Source: an uncultured Bacteroidales bacterium (lineage in GTDB: Bacteria > Bacteroidota > Bacteroidia > Bacteroidales > Muribaculaceae). From it: a stretch of 48,226 bases of DNA. A program made the position numbers and the translations under genes. The stretch spans positions 1 through 48,226 of the forward strand of contig CACYSG010000033.1 in the NCBI GenBank assembly GCA_902776955.1. Reading direction: 5' to 3'. Numbering within the stretch: the first letter of the stretch is position 1; each line of letters starts with the position of its first letter. Below, in pieces: positions 46,801 to 48,226 of this stretch. Under the pieces are notes generated by a model. That model saw only the letters and a program-made list of their open reading frames with translations. It had not been told where the DNA came from and did no database searches.

Positions 46801-47231
46801 ATGTGCAAGGCTGCGGCGCGTTGACCGATGTGAGGGTTCACGGCAACAGGTTTACCGAATCGGGCATGAATACCCTGATCAGCAGCCTGCCCACACGCTC
46901 CAGCTCCAACAAGGGCCAGCTCTGCGTCGTGAACAATATCGAATATAACGAACAGAATGTCATCACTGCCGCTCAGATTAACACGGCCAGGAACAAGTAC
47001 TGGTATCCCAAGAAATGGAACGGCTACGAATGGGTTGATATCAACCTGACGCAAGCCGGTGACGTGAACGGCGACGGCGTGTTCAACATCACCGACGTGA
47101 CCTATCTGACCCAGCTGCTGCTGGCCGACGATGTGAGCGCGACCCAGTATCCTGCTGCCGACTACAACGGCGACGGTGTGGTCAACATCACCGACGTGAC
47201 CGCAATGATTCACTATCTGCTCAACGAATAA
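43824..47231 (+). CDS. BspA/internalin-like double-LRR protein with dockerin
   Basis: This 1135-residue protein has a signal peptide ending GASA. Two short BspA LRR_5 solenoids (about 25-215 and 221-395) come first. A link of the form NFPDANFRSYLL (about 403) leads into a long second LRR type (about 425-1010) with 21-24-residue units, each with a conserved Cys (LTYLDCAPNNLTSLNLS, LETLICYQTSLSDLS), an internalin-like pattern common in Bacteroidetes. Two dockerin loops end it (about 1078-1135; DVNGDG, DYNGDG). The usual EF-hand-like loop after the FPDANF motif is replaced by GLYPGGYIPNED. Probable surface adhesin; ligand unknown. It has its own promoter and terminator. Confidence 0.87.
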   Translation: MKKLLTFKNLVVLLACLSCALGASAYDHYNSEYHMYFNYVFEDNEQIASVTFKDENYNTYSGSISIPTEINIGAMVDHYIDVKYIGASAFRKCSNLTSVYIPVGIKEIGSSAFSYCTQLTSVTIPYSVTRVEYNAFGDCDNLRTVHIGDGVTYIGTYAFDSPLTAVYSYNKTPPTINNQNAFKASTYSNATLYVPGPFFRRVYAAAQYWSNFTNVGIIHPYDFSYSGLYYCLYNRNYSDYDNPDQCRVVHKDNNYNSYTSTSITIPSQAYYNGKYREVEAVGDYAFKNCTNLKSVTIPNTVKTIFHESFYGCTSLQTVVIGSGCEGIGTDPFYNCRALTSITCYATTPPSVYNTTFPSYITSNATLYVPASAISAYKSANYWKNFTNIKMIAGTGVEINATNFPDANFRSYLLGLYPGGYIPNEDLANWKTLDVSSKGISNLKGIEFFTELETLKCYSNSISTLDLSHNTKLLELKCYYNNMSSLIVNSCTRLTYLDCAPNNLTSLNLSNLTALKTLICYENRLTSISFASSTPDLETVNCRDNNFTYFSLTSRPSLKFLSLKDCPLLQTLYCHSNKLSELYVSGCPALTRLECYGSNNAFTTLDLTGNTSLTYLDCGPCPNLSRITNLASCTNLETLICYQTSLSDLSAVSDMSKLKLLNCHDTKITRLNAYNLLYLATLICNNCPNLNFVNCGNSALTKLEVKYCTALDSLICFNCDFTTFDVTGDVALTYLDCAPNNWLTSITGLATCTAMKKLLCYNTALTNLSAVSGMTNLAYLDCDETKITSLTLENKSKLATVYCGGIPTLTSLTVRNNAVLAKLDCHDCTALKTVYAYNNNLSTFNVTGNTAMTSLICYDNDNLSAITGLSDCTALTELNVTDCNFSTLGVSALTNLTRLECSYNKLSSINVSALTKLNYLNCSYNQLTALNVTALSNLVQLDCYDNKLPSLNVSSKTKMTDLRCHNNLLTSLNVQGCSALKVLSAGGNKLTSLYVQGCGALTDVRVHGNRFTESGMNTLISSLPTRSSSNKGQLCVVNNIEYNEQNVITAAQINTARNKYWYPKKWNGYEWVDINLTQAGDVNGDGVFNITDVTYLTQLLLADDVSATQYPAADYNGDGVVNITDVTAMIHYLLNE

Positions 47232-47280
47232 TCAATGCCGTGGCGCTTTCCACAAGCGTTGTTGACTGATTAAACACTAC

Positions 47281-47318
47281 GAGTTGCGGTGCCCCCCAGC
47301 GGTCACCGCAACTCTTTT
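47281..47318 (+). terminator. intrinsic terminator
   Basis: GAGTTGCGGTG (47281-47291) pairs perfectly with CACCGCAACTC (47304-47314), followed by four T. Confidence 0.85.
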
Positions 47319-47408
47319 AGTACTATCCCTTTATCTCCCATGCGGCTCCTTATTGCCTCCATTTTGCCCTCATTTTGAAATAAAAATCTAAAAATGCGGC
47401 CAAATCTG

Positions 47409-47439
47409 TTGCACGGTTCAAAAAATGTATCTAACTTTG
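47409..47439 (+). promoter_or_regulatory. Bacteroidetes-type promoter of rpmB
   Basis: TTG (47409-47411), a 20-nt spacer and TAACTTTG (47432-47439). Confidence 0.7.
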
Positions 47440-47445
47440 CAGCCG

Positions 47446-47738
47446 ATTTCGCGGCACATGTCTTGCTGGCACTGATGCTCATGCGTTAGTCAAGTCAAGA
47501 GTGTGACACTTGATCGTTGAAACTTCGATGTCAAGGCTATGATGCTAAGTGCCTGGCAGTCAAGCGTAGGACTGAACTTCTCACACTGGCGGGGTAGGGT
47601 AGCCCTTTTGTGCTGGATGTCCACACCATAAATATTGTGCTGCGCCTGTGTTTTTCTGTGTACAGACAGGCTTGTACCGCGGGTCATTGAAACGAGAAAA
47701 GTAAAACAGAACAATAAACTAAACAAAAACGAGAAACT
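47446..47738 (+). promoter_or_regulatory. long 5' leader of rpmB, possibly structured
   Basis: About 290 nt separate the promoter from the start codon, with no supported gene. Possible stems include GGCACT/AGTGCC at long range, ATCG/CGAT and GCCTGT (47644-47649) with ACAGGC (47666-47671). Ribosomal-protein operons are often controlled through such leaders; no known family is recognised here. Confidence 0.4.
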
Positions 47739-47996
47739 ATGTCTAAAGTTTGTCAAATCACCGGAAAGAAGGCGATCACGGGCAACAACGTGTCGCACTC
47801 CAAGCGCAGGACGAAACGCAAATTCAACGTTAACGTCTTCAACCGCAAGTTCTATTGGCCCGAGCAGGGTCAGTGGATTCGCCTGACCGTGTCGGCCTCG
47901 GGCTTGCGCAACATTAACAAGATGGGTCTCGACGCCGCTTTGAAGAAAGCTGCCGAGGATGGTCACCTGACCGAAATCCAAGTTATCAACAAGTAA
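47739..47996 (+). CDS. rpmB: 50S ribosomal protein L28
   Basis: This 85-residue basic protein begins [20 protein letters not shown] and continues [33 protein letters not shown] and NKMGLDAAL, all typical of bL28. Its length is normal for Bacteroidetes. It assembles into the large ribosomal subunit. The L33 coding sequence follows immediately in another frame. Confidence 0.97.
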   Translation: MSKVCQITGKKAITGNNVSHSKRRTKRKFNVNVFNRKFYWPEQGQWIRLTVSASGLRNINKMGLDAALKKAAEDGHLTEIQVINK

Positions 47997-48175
47997 AAAC
48001 AAAAGGCGACCGCGTACAGGTCATTCTCGAGTGCACCGAGCAGAAGGGTACTGGCGTTCCCGGCATCAGCCGTTACATCACGACCAAGAACCGCAAGAAC
48101 ACTACTGAGCGTCTGGAGCTCAAGAAGTACAATCCTTATCTGAAACGCATGACCGTTCACAAGGAGATCAAGTAA
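47996..48175 (+). pseudogene. rpmG: 50S ribosomal protein L33 coding sequence lacking a start codon
   Basis: The frame [15 protein letters not shown] to MTVHKEIK is a full bL33 (59 residues, normally about 62), but the expected M-A-K start is absent. The first readable codon follows the L28 stop by overlap, and back to the last in-frame stop (47915-47917, inside rpmB) there is no ATG, GTG, TTG, ATT or ATC. All later residues look normal, so selection has kept the body. A small deletion, an assembly error or a frameshift from L28 could explain it. It may therefore be a functional gene with a wrong sequence rather than a true pseudogene. Confidence 0.85.
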
Positions 48176-48210
48176 TAGAGTAGAACAACCATTTAACGAC
48201 TATATAAGTT

Positions 48211-48226
48211 ATGGCAAAGAAAGTAG
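48211..48226 (+). CDS. DUF4295-like protein, start only (3' partial)
   Basis: Only ATG GCA AAG AAA GTA (MAKKV) is present. In Bacteroidetes a DUF4295 gene starting MAKK typically follows rpmB and rpmG, so the call rests mainly on gene order. Confidence 0.5.

Overview
The window looks like a chromosome segment of a gut-type Bacteroidales (Muribaculaceae or Prevotellaceae-like; genus not determinable by eye). The signs are Bacteroidetes-style promoters (TTTG, about 20 nt, TAnnTTTG) in front of many genes, few Shine-Dalgarno sites, a SAM-II-like riboswitch ahead of metK, the rpmB-rpmG-DUF4295 gene order, DUF3467, and many large secreted proteins with BspA-type leucine-rich repeats (LRR) and C-terminal dockerin repeats.

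Layout. 1-4.0 kb: two tandem CotH-kinase/dockerin proteins (the first cut by the window edge) and an acyltransferase-3 membrane protein. 4.2-8.6 kb, minus strand: a GT2 glycosyltransferase, cysS, a DUF3467 protein, a lipoprotein and a LolD-type ABC ATPase. 8.7-12.4 kb: a DKNYY-repeat lipoprotein, riboswitch-preceded metK, and recA convergent with metK. 12.6-17.3 kb: two paralogous secreted proteins with chitobiase-like modules and dockerins. 17.5-22.8 kb: a Ste24-type M48 protease with a small membrane protein, a lipoprotein, cinA overlapping an unknown secreted protein, and a small winged-helix protein. 22.8-24.3 kb: a gene-poor, AT-rich stretch with a multi-hairpin element, a strong candidate small RNA and two terminators without an obvious gene. 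24.3-47.2 kb: eight large secreted proteins in a row, all on the plus strand, all ending in dockerin motifs; seven contain BspA-type LRR solenoids. 47.3 kb to the end: rpmB with a long leader, an rpmG that has lost its start codon, and the first codons of a DUF4295 gene.

Twelve predicted secreted proteins end in dockerin-type repeats: two CotH kinases, two chitobiase-module proteins, one FN3-like protein and seven LRR proteins. Two of the LRR proteins also carry an N-terminal module resembling a cohesin fold. This suggests a surface-protein system held together by calcium-binding dockerin modules, with kinase, possible glycan-binding and LRR adhesion parts. That is inference: no classical scaffoldin is in the window, and no cohesin-dockerin pairing can be shown from sequence alone. 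Between these genes lie several families of intergenic hairpins whose stems are kept by wobble and compensatory changes.
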